Of a DNA stretch of 64,000 nucleotides, positions 1 to 11,826 are shown piece after piece. A program made the translations under genes and the position numbers. A model generated the notes under the pieces. The model was not told the origin of the DNA and did no database searches. It saw nothing but the letters and a program-made list of their open reading frames with translations. The DNA comes from Artemisia argyi. Taxonomy: Eukaryota; Streptophyta; Magnoliopsida; Asterales; Asteraceae. How positions within the stretch are numbered: the first letter of the stretch is position 1; each line of letters opens with the position of its first letter. The stretch is from assembly GCA_030686995.1 (NCBI GenBank), contig CM060698.1, positions 136,840,106 to 136,904,105 on the forward strand, read 5' to 3'.

Positions 1-719
1 TCTTAAATTGATTGGGTTGTGTACTTTTTATATGACTGACATCTATTATACTTTCACGTGATCAAATATTATTGATCTTTTAAAGACAAAATTTGGTCGC
101 ACGAAAGTACAATAGGTATCAGCCGCACAAAAACATTGCACCAACTACTAGTACTTTTCAAATTAAAAAGAGAACACATGTCAAAAATATTAATTGAGTC
201 ACACCGTTGGTTAGTTGCACTGGTCTATTTTGGGAATTTTATACTTTTTGGGCTAGAAAGTGAATTTACTACCTTTTCATTTTTTTTTTTTTTTACTATT
301 TAAAGAATTTTCTCCCTAAACTAGCCCATGCATTTTGTACTACTAGTGTTAAGAGGTAATAGAAAAAATTATTTATATTCGAGTTAAGGTTAAAAAAAAG
401 TTTCTTTGTTTGATTGGGACGTGATATTCACACATTTTTTTTTTCTTTTTTTCATAAACAACAATATGCGCAATAGAGTGTTATACAATGTGTTGTATAA
501 CTTATACAAAATAGTGTATGTGTAAAAAAGATAGATGGAATTTTTTTAAATGAACTCGAATTGGTAGATGTTTATGAAACAAGACTTCGCATAACAATTT
601 TACAAAAATGAACTTTTAAATGTGATCTGTTAGATTTATTCAAACACAAAATCTCAACCCTACATGTGTATCACGCGATTTTGTGGGCGACAGAATTAAT
701 TAGAAATGAACAAAACACG
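1..719. other. AT-rich spacer, no gene seen
   Basis: No open frame with protein-like composition and no splice-supported exon is visible. The stretch is AT-rich with several homopolymer T runs. Confidence 0.6.
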
Positions 720-960
720 AGGAATAGGGCGAGGATGGGTCTAGGTGAGGAAATAGGCGAGTGAAATTGTCAGGCGAGTAAATATTGTGTAGGCGAGAAT
801 CTGGGCGAGGAGGTAGGTCGAGGATCTGGGCGAGGGCTTAATTCGAGGAGTTTTGCAATCTAGGCGAGGTATGGCGAAGAGGTAGGCGAGGATGTAGGCA
901 AGGAGGTATGCGAGGTTGGGCGAGGATGGCATAATTCGAGTTTTGCAATTTGGGCGAAAG
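720..960. repeat. Degenerate GGCGAGGA minisatellite
   Basis: About fifteen imperfect copies of a short G-rich unit (GGGCGAGG / AGGCGAGGA with 2-8 variable bases between copies). The phrase 'ttcgagttttgcaat' near the end occurs in diverged form at about 840-860, so a longer period of about 100 bp is also present. The minus-strand open frame here is a by-product of the repeat (Leu/Ala/Tyr periodicity). Confidence 0.7.
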
Positions 961-1135
961 GAGTTGGATTGGGGCTAGGTTACTAAACGCGATTATTTTA
1001 CGTGACCCATATGCGAATCATCGGAAGTTGCAGGTTAATAAGAAAGAAGAAGACGTAAGAACATGGAGAAGAATACTTGGTTTGATGGATTTACTTTAAA
1101 ATTAAAATAGTACAAGAGTGGTGCTTTAAAGTTTT

Positions 1136-2871
1136 AGGTTAATAGACAAAAAAGTAACTATACTTTACAAAAAATTTCGCCTAAGTTACTCAACTTTCAA
1201 ATTGTTCATCTAAGTTACTAAAGTTTCTCAGAAATTTGTCCTAAGTTACTAAAGTTTTTTTTTTGTTCACCCAGGTTACTCATATTTACGGGTTTATTAA
1301 ATATGTTACTGAACTTTGTGAATGATGACATTGGTTATTTTTTAAGTACAAAACGGTCCTTGTGGTTATTCATATTTCACGAATTTAGTCCATAGACCAC
1401 TATTTCTATTAGTTTGACCCTTTTATACGTTTTCATCCGTTCTTATACATTTTCATCCATTTTTATACGCTTTCACCGGTTATTCTTACGTTATCACCAA
1501 TTTTATAAAGTTTTCATACGTGTTTTATGTTTTCGTCCGTTTTTTTACGTTTTTATTCGTTTTCAACTGTTTTAATACGTTTTTGTCCATTTTTTTTCAG
1601 ATTTTATATGTTGTTATACATTTTCATCCGTTTTCTTACATTTTGGTCCATCTTTAAACGTTTTCGCCCGTTTTTATATGTTTTCGTCCGTTTTTATATA
1701 TTTTCATCTACTCATATCTGTTTTCGTCCGTATTCATACGTTTTCGTTCATTTTTAAATGTTTTCGTCCATTTTATATGTCTTTAAATGGATAAAAACGT
1801 ATAAAAATAGACGAAAGCGTATGAAAACGAATGAAAACATATAAAAACGGTTGAAAACATATAAAACTAGATGAAAACGTATAAAAACGGTTGAAAACGA
1901 ATAAAAACATATGAAAGCGTAAAAAACAGACGAAACATAGGAAAACGTATGAAAACATAAGAAAACGGGCGAAAACGTAAGAAAAATTGGTGAAAGCGTA
2001 TAAAAATGGATGAAAATGTACATGAACGAATGAAAAATAAATAAAAACGTATAAAGATGGACGAAAACATATAAAAACGGTTGAAAATGAATAAAAACGT
2101 ATAACAATGGTTTAAAACGAATAAAAACAGACGAAAACTTATAAAAATGGATAAAATCGAATTAAAACTTATGAAATTATAAAAAAAAATTGACGAAAAC
2201 GTATAAAAATATAAGAAAACGGGCGAAAACGTAAGAAAAACGATCAAACTAACAGAAATAGTGGTCTATGGACTAATTTCGTGAAACCCGACTAACCACA
2301 AGGACCGTTTTGTACTTAAAAAATAACCAACGTCATCATTCACAAAGTTTAGTAAATATTTATCAAACCCATAAATATGGGTAACCTAGATGAACAAAAA
2401 AAAAACTTGAGCTAATTATTTAAAAATGCATCAAACTTGATATTTTTTACCTTTGTATGTAGCTATGTTTTTTTTCCATAATATGTGACTAAACTTTTGA
2501 ATTTGGTACATCGTGTGTATTTTGTGACTATTCAGCCGTGTAGAATGATGATTTTACTCTTCGAAATTTGGAAAAAGTAAGGGTAAAATGGTCACAAAAT
2601 ACACACAATATACCAAATTCGAAAGTTTAGTCACACATTAGAAAGAAAAAATATGGCTACATACAACGGTAAAAAGTGTCAAGTTTGATGCATTTTTAAG
2701 TAATTAGCCCAAAAAATTTTAGTAACTTAGGACAAATTTCTAGGAAACTTTAGTAAGTTTTTTATGTAATACGTAAACATTAGTAACTTAGATGAACAAT
2801 TTAAAAATTGAGTAACTTAGGCGAATTTTTTTGTAAAGTATAGTTACTATTTTACTAGTATCTATTAACCT
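1136..2871. mobile_element. Foldback (long inverted repeat) element
   Basis: The left end AGGTTAATAGAC and right end CTATTAACCT are inverted copies. The outer arms (about 1136-1420 and 2240-2871) match as reverse complements over hundreds of bases, including phrases such as 'cctaagttactcaa', 'aaacggtccttgtggtta' and 'tagtccatagaccact'. Inside, each arm becomes a tandem array of a 17-20 bp unit (TTTTTATACGTTTTCATCCG-like on the left, its complement on the right) meeting near 1770-1790. No transposase is present, so the element is non-autonomous. A clean target duplication could not be fixed. The superfamily is uncertain; the long tandem-containing arms suggest a Mutator-type foldback. Confidence 0.75.
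2411..2708. mobile_element. MITE nested in the foldback right arm
   Basis: The left end GCTAATTATTTAAAAATGCA and right end TGCATTTTTAAGTAATTAGC are inverted copies, and the inverted match continues for over 100 bases on each side. The left foldback arm lacks this block, so it was inserted after the inverted repeat formed. No coding sequence. Superfamily not assigned. Confidence 0.7.
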
Positions 2872-4476
2872 TTAAAATTAATATAGTACAAGTATTTTAT
2901 TGCATTTACTTTAAATTTAAATAACACTCTGCAAAATAGTAATTTAAAATATTACAGGAAAGAGAAGATTTTGCTTTTGATGGGAGTTGTGCATGGTCCA
3001 TTTTTGTAAGATGGTGAAAAGTGGTATGTTCTCGTAAATCGAGTATATTATTAGTCTGATTTGGTAATTAACTTAAAAAGATATGTATATTGTTTAGAAT
3101 TGATATCATCTCCCTATTTGATTTTTATTACAACTTTTAGAATTGATATTGTATATTGTTTTTTATTTGAACAACAAAGATTTGTACTCTCTTCGTCCCA
3201 AATTAAACTTCCTCCTTGTTGTTTTGGGTTTTCCCTAAGTAACTATTCATTTTGTGTTTTAATCAATTAAAATGGATTTTATTGGGTATGCATGATATTT
3301 TATTGGTAGTGAGTGTAGTTAGTAAGATTCATTAAAACTTTGAGCAAATTAAGAGTGAACATCTATACTACATATAATGCATAGAGCACTCTCTCTTCAA
3401 AATTTTCAGATTTACAAGAAATAATGCATGGTTTACAACACTTTAATGCACCAAAATTTCAGAATTACAACAAAGTAAGCATATTGTACAACAAAAACAA
3501 GCGTGGTGTCATTTTCAGACCAAAATTCAATCAAACAACATTAATGCTATTGTAGTCATTATGACACCCCCTATATAAAAAATACAAATTATCAAGCATT
3601 GTTTACAACTATTTAGAGCACAAAGATAACTAAAAAAGTACTATCCAACACATATAAGTAATACACTATTTAATTTACCCTCTCACTAAAATACACAACC
3701 ATTTTACCGCAATGTACAATCAAATTAAGCTTCCAAAATATTAACTTTCCAAAACATAAATCTAAAATCCAATAGTCAAAAAAAAAATAATAAATAAAAA
3801 AAAGTGAAACGTGATTTATACTAAATGATTTAACAGTAAAAATCTCTACAACTAAAGTCAACAATAATCTTACAAATCCAAAATCCATAACCGACAATCA
3901 ACATCCTACGTACTGTACACATACACCCTTAAGCTATGAAATGAAAATAAAGAAAGAACCACAGTCAACACAACACAATAACTACTCCTTATCAAACAAC
4001 CGAGACTTGGAAATTACAAAGAAATAACAATCTCAGTCTTTTCTTTAATACTCATAAATTTGTTTGTTAAAACAAGAGTATAAGAGTAAATCATCATAGA
4101 TCTTGAAAGTAATAAGATGACAACAAACAAACAACCTACCCAATACCTCTTTAATGAGATCTTGACGAACATAGTGTGCTTCGGTTACGGTTGAAATAAA
4201 GAAGGTTTATGCTGCGTTTGTGATAAGGAGATAGAAGAAATGTTATTATGATGCTGCGTTTTTTATATGTAGGAAGACGAGCTATTTAGGTGTGACTGCC
4301 ATGGAGATATAAGGGTGGATTTATTTGATGTGTTGTATTCGTTTGTTAAGGAGTTATAAGGTTGGAAAGATTGAATATGTGTATTATTTTGGAGAAGGAG
4401 ATATTTGGTGACTGCAAGGTTTTTTTAGATGGAGAGAAGGTTGGATGGGGACATTGAATGTGCGATGTGTGTTTAG
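2872..4476. other. AT-rich spacer, no gene seen
   Basis: Open frames near 3061-3270 and 3670-3897 are short, hydrophobic and AT-driven, with no recognisable domain or splice pattern. I see no feature I can support here. Confidence 0.5.
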
Positions 4477-5103
4477 GTTTCTGTTAATACAAATATCGTC
4501 TAAAAATGTTATTTATATTTTACGATCTTTACTTAGTTTTGTTAATGACAAAAGGTAAAGTTTATTTTTAGCAAAACATAAATATAGTTTAAAAGTCTTT
4601 TACTTAACATCACTCAAACTACATTTACATGTTTTCATAAAGTGATTTCAAATTGTAAAATATTCAAGTATACCTTTAGAGTATATACATGTTAAAAATG
4701 TCATATAAGTATAATTAGTAAGTTTTTGTAATTAGTGTGTCTTATTAAGTAATTAGTAATCAAACACTTTTTAGTAAAACATTTACTTACTAAACATTTC
4801 ATATTAACTTTTGTAAGCTACTAACACATACATTTTACAAGTTTACTTTCTTATTTAAATATTTCTAAATATAGAATAGTACACTTGATTTTACTTTCTT
4901 ATTTAAATATTTCTAAATATGGAATAGTACACTTGTTTACATTATCACTTGCATCACACATGTCCTTTCAAGGAAACATATGTGTAAGAGACATGTTTTA
5001 TTTTGTTTAGATTCATACTCAAAGATCTCAAAGTTGACTTTGTGAGATCTTAAAATATTGTGTTAGATTGTGAAATATTTTTACAGGATTCTGTCAGACA
5101 TGC

Positions 5104-5190
5104 TGGCGGAACCAATGGGTATAACGGACGGAACCAAAGGATTGGTTCTGCCGTATCCGTGGGTTGATCTGATGTTTTGCCTATAAATAG
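5104..5190 (+). promoter_or_regulatory. Element A LTR core promoter with GGAACC/GGTTCC motif pair
   Basis: The inverted pair GGCGGAACCAA ... TTGGTTCTGCC (GGCGGAACCAAT first, then GGAACCAAAGGATTGGTTC) lies directly upstream of the TATA box TATAAATA at 5182-5189. The 3' LTR has the same arrangement with an intact TTGGTTCCGCC (56556-56614). That the TATA box marks U3/R is inference from its form and position. Confidence 0.7.
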
Positions 5191-5555
5191 CAACCCACTA
5201 TTTGTGTTATTTTCATCACTTACAATCATAGCATGTTACATATACTTTCATTTCTCACTTCTAACTCAGTTCCATTTTCATATTTGTGAGCTTTCTTTGT
5301 AGCAAGAAGATCATGACTTCACAAGCTTCAACACAACGTTGCAAGACTTGTTAGGATTAGCATAGTATAAACTTGTAAAGTTTATACACCATTTTATTGT
5401 ATCCACTTGTAGTGATTGGTTAGTATTTTAGTTCTCAAAATACTTAGTGTACCGGGAGTTATTGTACCCTTGTAAAAGAACTATCGGGAGTAGTTGAACC
5501 CTTGTGAAAGAACTCGACATCTAGCTTAGTGTCGGAAATAGTGTGTAAGCGACGT

Positions 5556-5690
5556 GTAAGGTTTTCTCCGCCGGTTAAAGGAGCTTGTTGACTAGTGCAA
5601 GAAACTCTCGAGTTGGATACTCGGGGCGTGGAGTAGGGCAAGGAAAAAGAGTCCTTGTAGCTGAACCACGATAAACATCCGTGTTATGGT
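5556..5690 (+). other. Conserved leader block with potential hairpins (A)
   Basis: This block (TTTTCTCCGCC, GGAGCTTGTT, ACTCTCGAGTTGG, ACTCGGGGCGTGGAGTAGGG, GTCCTTGTAGC, GAACCACGATAAA) recurs in all B1, B2 and B-prime LTRs although flanking LTR sequence differs. It can pair CTCC with GGAG, and CTCGAGT with ACTCGGG. It lies about 375 bases after the TATA box, so it should be in the 5' leader of the genomic RNA. A packaging or dimer role is only an inference. Confidence 0.55.
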
Positions 5691-5828
5691 TTGATCGTTT
5701 CTTACTTTTATTCTTGCATATTATTTATTGTTTGGTAAGTTTTAGTTGTCGATTACAAGTGAAAGTTTTCAAAGAAAATCAAGTTAAAAACAAGTAAACT
5801 ATTCAACCCCCTTCTAGTTTTTCACAAT

Positions 5829-5840
5829 TGGTATCAGAGC
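5829..5840 (+). other. Element A primer-binding site
   Basis: TGGTATCAGAGC, two bases after the LTR, is the standard copia primer site complementary to the 3' end of initiator methionine tRNA. Confidence 0.95.
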
Positions 5841-5892
5841 TATGTTACTCAAGTTTTTAAAATATTTTGTATCTTAAAACTTGGAACGATCC

Positions 5893-8282
5893 ATGGATTT
5901 TGAAAACTTCAAAAAAGGGCAATCTATGTAAAGACCACCACTATTTGAACCAAATGGTTTTATATATTAAAAAAACCGTTTTGAAACTTACGTAAAATCA
6001 AATGACATAGATCTATGGTATATTATTATTGAAGGTGATCATAAGGCTACTTTTAGGGATATTGGAAGTGGTCGGGATGAGGATATTTCACTCACTAAAC
6101 ATAGTGATGATCAAAAGAAACTAATTGCCAAAAATAATGAAGCTAAAATGATGCTTTATAATGCTTTACCAAAGAAAGAGTATGAAAGAGTGTTTATGTG
6201 CAAAACCGCTAAAGAAATTTGGCAATCTTCAATAATTACTCATCAAGGAAACTCACAAGTTAAGGATAACAAAATTGATCTTCTTGTCCAACAATATGAA
6301 CAATTTTCTATTCCCGAATATGAGACTATTGATAGTGCATTTGCTAGATTTAACACTATTATTACTTCACTTAAAGCACTTGATGAATCTTTTTGTAGCA
6401 AAAATTTTGTCAGGAAATTCCTTAGAGCACTCCATCCAAAGTGGAGAGCAAAAGTAACGGCTATTGAAGAATCTAAGGATCTTTCAAGCATGGCACTTGA
6501 AGAGCTAATTGGAAACTTCAAAGTTCATGAAATGGTAATGGAAAAAGATTTGGAGATAGTTAAAGGCAAGAAAGAAAATGTCAAATCCATTGCCTTAAAA
6601 GCTAGAATAGAATCAAGCAGTGTTCTAAAAGGCGCGCCAAGGCACCGCCAAGGCGTCGCCAAGGCGCGAGGCGTGGCCTCGGCGCCACGAAATGGACCAA
6701 GGCGTGAAGTCTAGGCGTCGTGTGAAAAGGCGTGGAATAAGGCGCGAAAAGGCGTGCCAAGGCGCGCCTTATCGTATGGCGTGGCGCCATTTTTAGAAAG
6801 GGATGATGTGGGCTTAAATTTTGGGCCTAGTAATTTCTAAACATAGTTCAAATTTTCACTTTATTTCTTATGCATATCACTTTTTGTAAGCTCACCTTTT
6901 GTAAACTCACCTTTTGTAAACTCGATATGCATATAAAATATGATATTATAACATAAATGATAAATATATAAATATTTTTTCGCCGCCTTAGTCACGCCGC
7001 AAAAAACGCCATGGCTTCGCCATGGCGCGTAAGGCTTGAGGCGTGGCCTTGCCGCCACGCCACGCCTCACGCCATTTATAACATTGGAATCAAGTGATGA
7101 TGAGGAATCAAGTTTGGATAGTGAAGATGAAGAATATGCCATGGCAGTTAGAGACTTCAAGAAGTTCTTTCGAAGGCGAGGAAAGTTTGTAAAACAACCT
7201 AAAGATGAAAAGAAATCTTCACGAAAAGATCATGATGCAAAGAAAGTCAAGAATGAAAGAAAGTGTTTTAGATGCGGAGATACAAGTCATTTAATAGGAG
7301 AATGAACAAAACCACCCAAAACAAAACTCAAAGTGCTTTTGTAAGTGGTGCTTGGAGTGATAGTGAGAATGATGACGAAGAGCCGAAAAATGACGAGGTA
7401 GCTCTTATGGCTCAAGACTCAAATGAGGTACATTCCGATTCATCTTATTCTTCTATTAATGATGACACTTTGCAACAACAATGAGTTAAGCTTAAAAATC
7501 ATAAACAAAACAAAATTTTAAAGACTAAAAAGGAATTTTTAGAAAACGAAGTTTATGAATTAAAAGAAAAAACTAAACGTTTAGAAAAGAGTAAAAATAT
7601 TGACACGACATGCAAATCATTTCAAGAGTTCAAACTTGAGATAGAGAAGCTTAAAATTACACAAGATAATCTTATTAAACAAAACTCAAAGTTTAAGAAG
7701 TTTGATAAAAGTATTTGTAGTGCGGATGAAATAATGAAACTCCAAAAATCAAATTTTGATAGAACGGGGCTAGGATTCTTGAAATCAGGGTCAATAAATA
7801 GTTTAAAGAAACAAGGCGAAAAAAGGACAAGAAAATGACAAAACTGCATCAGTGACCCACGGAAATGACGGAACCAAAAATTTGGTTCCGCTAGTTGAAC
7901 CCATTGGTTCCGTGGAGACTACTGCAGATTAGAATACTTCCATTTCTAATCGTAGTGAATTTTTTAAAATTACAAAGAAATATAACACTGAAACTAAACT
8001 TAAACCAGCCATTAAAATAGGAGTAGGACTTGCTAAAAATGAATTTAGAACTAGAACTACTCAACCAAGACCTAAAACGCCTATATCCAAACGCCCCTTT
8101 CCAAAGAGAAACTACAACACACAACCCTACTCTCTAAACAGCTGGGGTCAAAACATACCTAGACAACATCAAGTTCCAAATTATGTGTCTTGGAATCCAT
8201 ATCCACCATTTCCTTACATAAATCAAGGTAATGGCATGTTTAACCAAAATGGACCCATGAGATATTGGGGACCAAATGTTTG
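5893..8282 (+). pseudogene. gag: Element A gag, broken
   Basis: Capsid/nucleocapsid polyprotein. The N-terminal part (6148-6609) is a UBN2-type copia gag, with motifs such as [10 protein letters not shown] and [18 protein letters not shown]. It is followed, after the hAT MITE, by an acidic segment and a zinc knuckle CFRCGDTSHLIGE at about 7264-7302. The last Cys of the CX2CX4HX4C knuckle is replaced by TGA. Downstream comes a Lys/Glu-rich coiled-coil-like stretch (about 7490-7760) and a TGLGF motif typical of SIRE gag. Damage: TAA at 5929, TAA in place of a conserved Trp near 5970, a frameshift near 7320, TGA near 7483, another stop near 7836 and TAG near 7930. The GGAACC/GGTTCC motif at 7857-7914 lies in frame within this gene. 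Confidence 0.85.
6618..7086. mobile_element. hAT-type MITE in element A gag
   Basis: It is flanked by the 8-bp duplication GAATCAAG (6610-6617, 7087-7094). The ends CAGTGTTCTAAAAGGCG and, reversed, CAATGTTATAAATGGCG are imperfect inverted repeats of hAT form. Subterminal parts are GC-rich arrays of AAGGCG / GGCGTGGC. The middle is AT-rich. No transposase. Insert plus duplication is 477 bp, a multiple of three, so the gag frame is the same on both sides, but stops inside end translation. Confidence 0.9.
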
Positions 8283-10229
8283 AATGCTTATTATAAAATA
8301 GGTTTGCTTAAAAGTGTGTTTGGAACCGGACGAATGGATCAAGATAGCGGTTGATCAAGACACATAACGGGAAACAAAAGTCTTTTCTCAACATATCAAG
8401 TTTATGACGGAGGTAACGTAACTTTTGGTAGCAAGCTTAAAAGTAAAATCATCGGAAAAGGTACTATCTCTCATGACTCTCTATCTATTGCTGATGTTGC
8501 TCACGTTGACAACTTAGGATTTAATCTTCTTAATACTAGTCAACTTTGCCGTAAAAAGTATAATGTCCTTTTTAGTGAAAACGAAAGTAAAATACTAAAA
8601 GATGGTATAACAATAGCTAAAGGAGTTCTTAAGAACAACGTATACGTCATGAAAATTGATAAAACATCTATTGATAAACTTTGTCTTACCTCATTAGATG
8701 AATCCTCAACTCTTTGGCATAGATGCTTAGGATACGCTAATATGAGACTTATTCAAACCCTATCCTCTAAGGAATTAGTTAGAAACCTACCCAAGTTGAA
8801 ATACGACCAACACTTTTGTGATTTTTGCAAAATTGGTAAACAAGTTCATAATAGCCATAAGGCTAAAAATATGGTGTCTACATCGAGGTGTCTAGAACTT
8901 TTGCATACGGATTTGTTCGGTCCATCCGCTATACAAAGTTATGGAGGTAACTTCTACACTTTGGTCATAGTAAATGATTATTCACGGTATACATGGACAA
9001 GATTTTTGAAAAGTAAAAATGAAGCTTTCGAACAATTTGAAATTCTTAGTAAGAAAATTCAAAACCAATTAGGAAATTGCATTGTGTCAATTAGAACGGA
9101 TCACGGTCGGAAATTTGATAATGAAATACAATTTGGTGAATTTTGTGATAAAAATGGTATAACACACAACTTTTCAGCTCCTCGTACTCCACAATCTAAT
9201 GGTGTAGTAGAACGTAAAAACCGAACACTTCAAGAGATGAGTAGAACAATGCTTAACGAACAAAATATTCTACAAAAGTTTTGGTGTAATGTTGTCGACA
9301 CATCAACTTATATCTTAAACCGAGTCCTGATTAGACCATTGTTAAATAAAACTCCATATGAATTATATAGAGGTAAAAAGCCAACATTAGGATACTTTAA
9401 AGTATTTTGGAGTAAATGCTTTATACTAAACACCAAGGATTATCCCACTAAATTTGACCCAAAGTCTTATGAAGGTGTATTCCTTGGATATTCACAAAAT
9501 AACAAAGCTTATATTGTTCTAAATAAAGAAACATTAAAAGTCGATGAATCATTGAACGTAACATTCGACGAAAGTCCACCTCCCTCTAAGACATCACCTT
9601 TGGTAGATGATGACTTAGTTGAAAGTCAAGTTATTAAAAATCAAAATGATTTAGAATATGACAAGGAAGATAAACTATTAAATAGAGAAATACTTAATAT
9701 TAAAAAATCTAAAAGTCATCTATTAGATAGTGTTATCGGTAAGCTCAACGAAAGAACCTTAAGATCAAAAGCTCAAAATGAAACTAACTATTTTTGTTTT
9801 ATATCAACCATTGAACCTAAAAATATAAACGAAGCTATAAAAGATGAATCTTGGGTAATAGCTATGTAAGAAGAATTGAACCAATTTATTAGAAATGATG
9901 TTGGGACACTAGTTCCTCAACCAAAGAATCAAACGATAATTGGAACAAAATGGGTCTTTCGAAATAAAATGGATGAAAACGGAATTGTGTCTAGAAACAA
10001 AGCTAGGCTAGTAGCAAAAGGTTATAATCAACAAGAAGGCATTGACTACGATGAAACTTTTGCTCCGGTTGCTAGGCTCGAGTCAATTAGAATTTTACTT
10101 GCATATGCATGTGCACATGATTCTAAACTTTTTCAAATGGACGTCAAAAGTGCGTTCTTAAATGGTTTTATTAATGAAGAAGTTTATGTTGCTCAACCAC
10201 TGGGCTTTACTGAATTTGAAAAACCTAAT
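8283..10229 (+). pseudogene. pol: Element A pol, 5' part (protease, integrase, RT start)
   Basis: Copia polyprotein. The protease region near 8340 reads DSG-stop-SRHITG: the Cys after the catalytic Asp-Ser-Gly is a TGA. GAG-pre-integrase (LWHRCLGYANM, CDFCKIGK) and the integrase core follow in an open frame 8649-9869, with acidic residues in HTDLFGP, RTDHG and VVERKN. A TAA at 9867 replaces the Gln expected before EELNQF. RT begins at 9876 (IIGTKWVFRNKMDENG, RLVAKGYNQ, DYDETFAPVAR, QMDVKSAFLNG) and stops where element C was inserted in codons for EKPN. It continues at 16927. Confidence 0.93.
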
Positions 10230-11642
10230 TGATGAGGCGAAAAATGAACCACTTTTAGGGGGTCATTTAAGCCCGGAATTGAATTTATTTGATCAAATAT
10301 TGCCCTAAATCGTTCCTTTTATGATTTTAGGTACTTTGGGAGTGAAATCTGGAAAAGGAAGCAATTCGGACGTTTTTGGAGCATAAAAGTGAAGAAAACG
10401 CCAAAGACTTAATTTTCCAAGCTGGGAACAGTGTGTGACGGCGTCAAGAGTAACAAGATGACGGCGTCAAGAGTAAATTTCATGACGGCCCAGTACATAA
10501 ATGAAGGCGTCACAAGGTAGAGCGTCAAGAGTTAAATGTGTGACGGCCTGGAAAAGTATATAACGTGAAGGCGTCAGATGTAGATCAAGGCAGTCCGAGG
10601 ATTCTTTTGGCGGCGAGATGACGGCGTCACAAGATTGTTCTTGACGCCGTCAGCCTCTATTTTCTATATATAGTTTTCTAATTTTCATTCATTAAAAAGG
10701 AACAAGTTTGGAGAAACCCTAAGGCCGAACCATATACGAATTTTACAGCTTTTTCATGGGTTTTCAGCCCTTGAATGCTTACATGTGCTATTGAGATAAG
10801 TGTTCTTCTAATTCAATCAATATGTCTATGTGTTGGTTGTCTATATCTTGTGCTTGTCTTGATTCCACCATGCTAGGCTAGATTTATCTTGTGTTTGCTT
10901 AGATCTAATGAAACCTAGATGTTGATTATGTGTTGATTACTTGTTTATGGTTGTATTGGATGAATGATTTCAATGTTAGGCTTAAGAAAACTGGCAGATC
11001 TCCAAATGGTAACATGCTTGAACGTCTTAGGAAACATGAACCGATGTGTACTAGGTTTTATTGGTTGTATTTAATGCATGAGTAAACTCTAATGATCCCA
11101 TGTTAGGAGCTTCTTAGCCAGCTCGATATAGGAGTGAAGTAGGCACTCATAGGATTGGGGAGTTAAGTACGCCACCCCATGAATGGTATTAAGGAATACA
11201 ATCCGTCATCCACGCAACTATAACAAGTAATTAACGTGTAAAAGATATCTAGGGAGTAGTGAAATCTAAGTAAACACATTTCTCCACTTATTGCTCACAA
11301 CCTTAGTTTAATTTAGTTTATTTTCATTTCTAGTATTTTATTTTGATTGCATCTTAATATTGTGTTAGTTGGCTAGCAACTAATTCCGCCCATATCCTTC
11401 AAAACCCAAGATTTTTACTTGTTTTCTAAAAAAATATAAAAATACAAAAATAATCATCCTTCATCTCTAGAACTAGTGTTTAGGTTTTCTAATCCTAGCG
11501 ATACTATTCTTAGCTGAACGATCAATCCCCCGGTACTTGTCACTATACTATACTACAACGATCAGGTACACTGCCTGGTGGGGGTTGTAAGCTTCTCGAG
11601 ATCCCTTGAGAGGTAAAGCCTGGTGCAATCCCTACGCTATCA
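10230..11642 (+). repeat. Element C 5' LTR
   Basis: It matches 15508-16921 over its full length. The U3 promoter region holds an array of TGACGGCGTCA and related half sites (10436-10653), followed closely by TATATATAG at about 10665-10673. TGACG is the core of plant as-1-type elements bound by TGA-class bZIP factors (known); use by those factors here is inference. Confidence 0.93.
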
Positions 11643-11648
11643 CGTTTT

Positions 11649-11666
11649 TGGCGCCGCAGCCCGGGG
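11649..11666 (+). other. Element C primer-binding site
   Basis: TGGCGCCGCAGCCCGGGG starts six bases after the LTR. TGGCGCCG is the usual Ty3 Athila/Tat primer start; a tRNA-Asp-like primer is likely, but the middle bases are not a perfect match to the usual form. Confidence 0.75.
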
Positions 11667-11826
11667 AATAGTTATTGTCTAGGTTAGAATCTCTTTTTAT
11701 TAGGTCTACTTGCTAGATTCCTTTCTAGTGGGATTTTATTTTTATTTTTAGGTTTTCTTTAGTCTATCTTTTCTTTGTGTCTTTGTTTGTAAAAAAACCT
11801 TTCTATTGATTATTCCGTTAGCCATT

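Larger units (their letters stand above)
4482..5826 (+). repeat. Element A 5' LTR
   Basis: It starts TGTTAATAC and ends TTTTCACA (the 3' copy keeps TTCCACA). It contains the inverted-pair motif and TATA box of the U3 promoter and the conserved leader block. It matches 55932-57277 along its full length. The left flank GTTTC is the target duplication. Confidence 0.95.

Noticed and set aside
1527..2247. Overlapping Phe/Tyr-rich open frames on both strands
   Set aside because: They are translations of the TTTTTATACGTTTTC tandem arrays in the foldback element; periodic and without domain content.
5459..5641. Minus-strand 60-aa frames in LTR leader blocks (also 56879-57106)
   Set aside because: They repeat in every LTR because the leader block is conserved as nucleic acid; no start context or relatives as protein.
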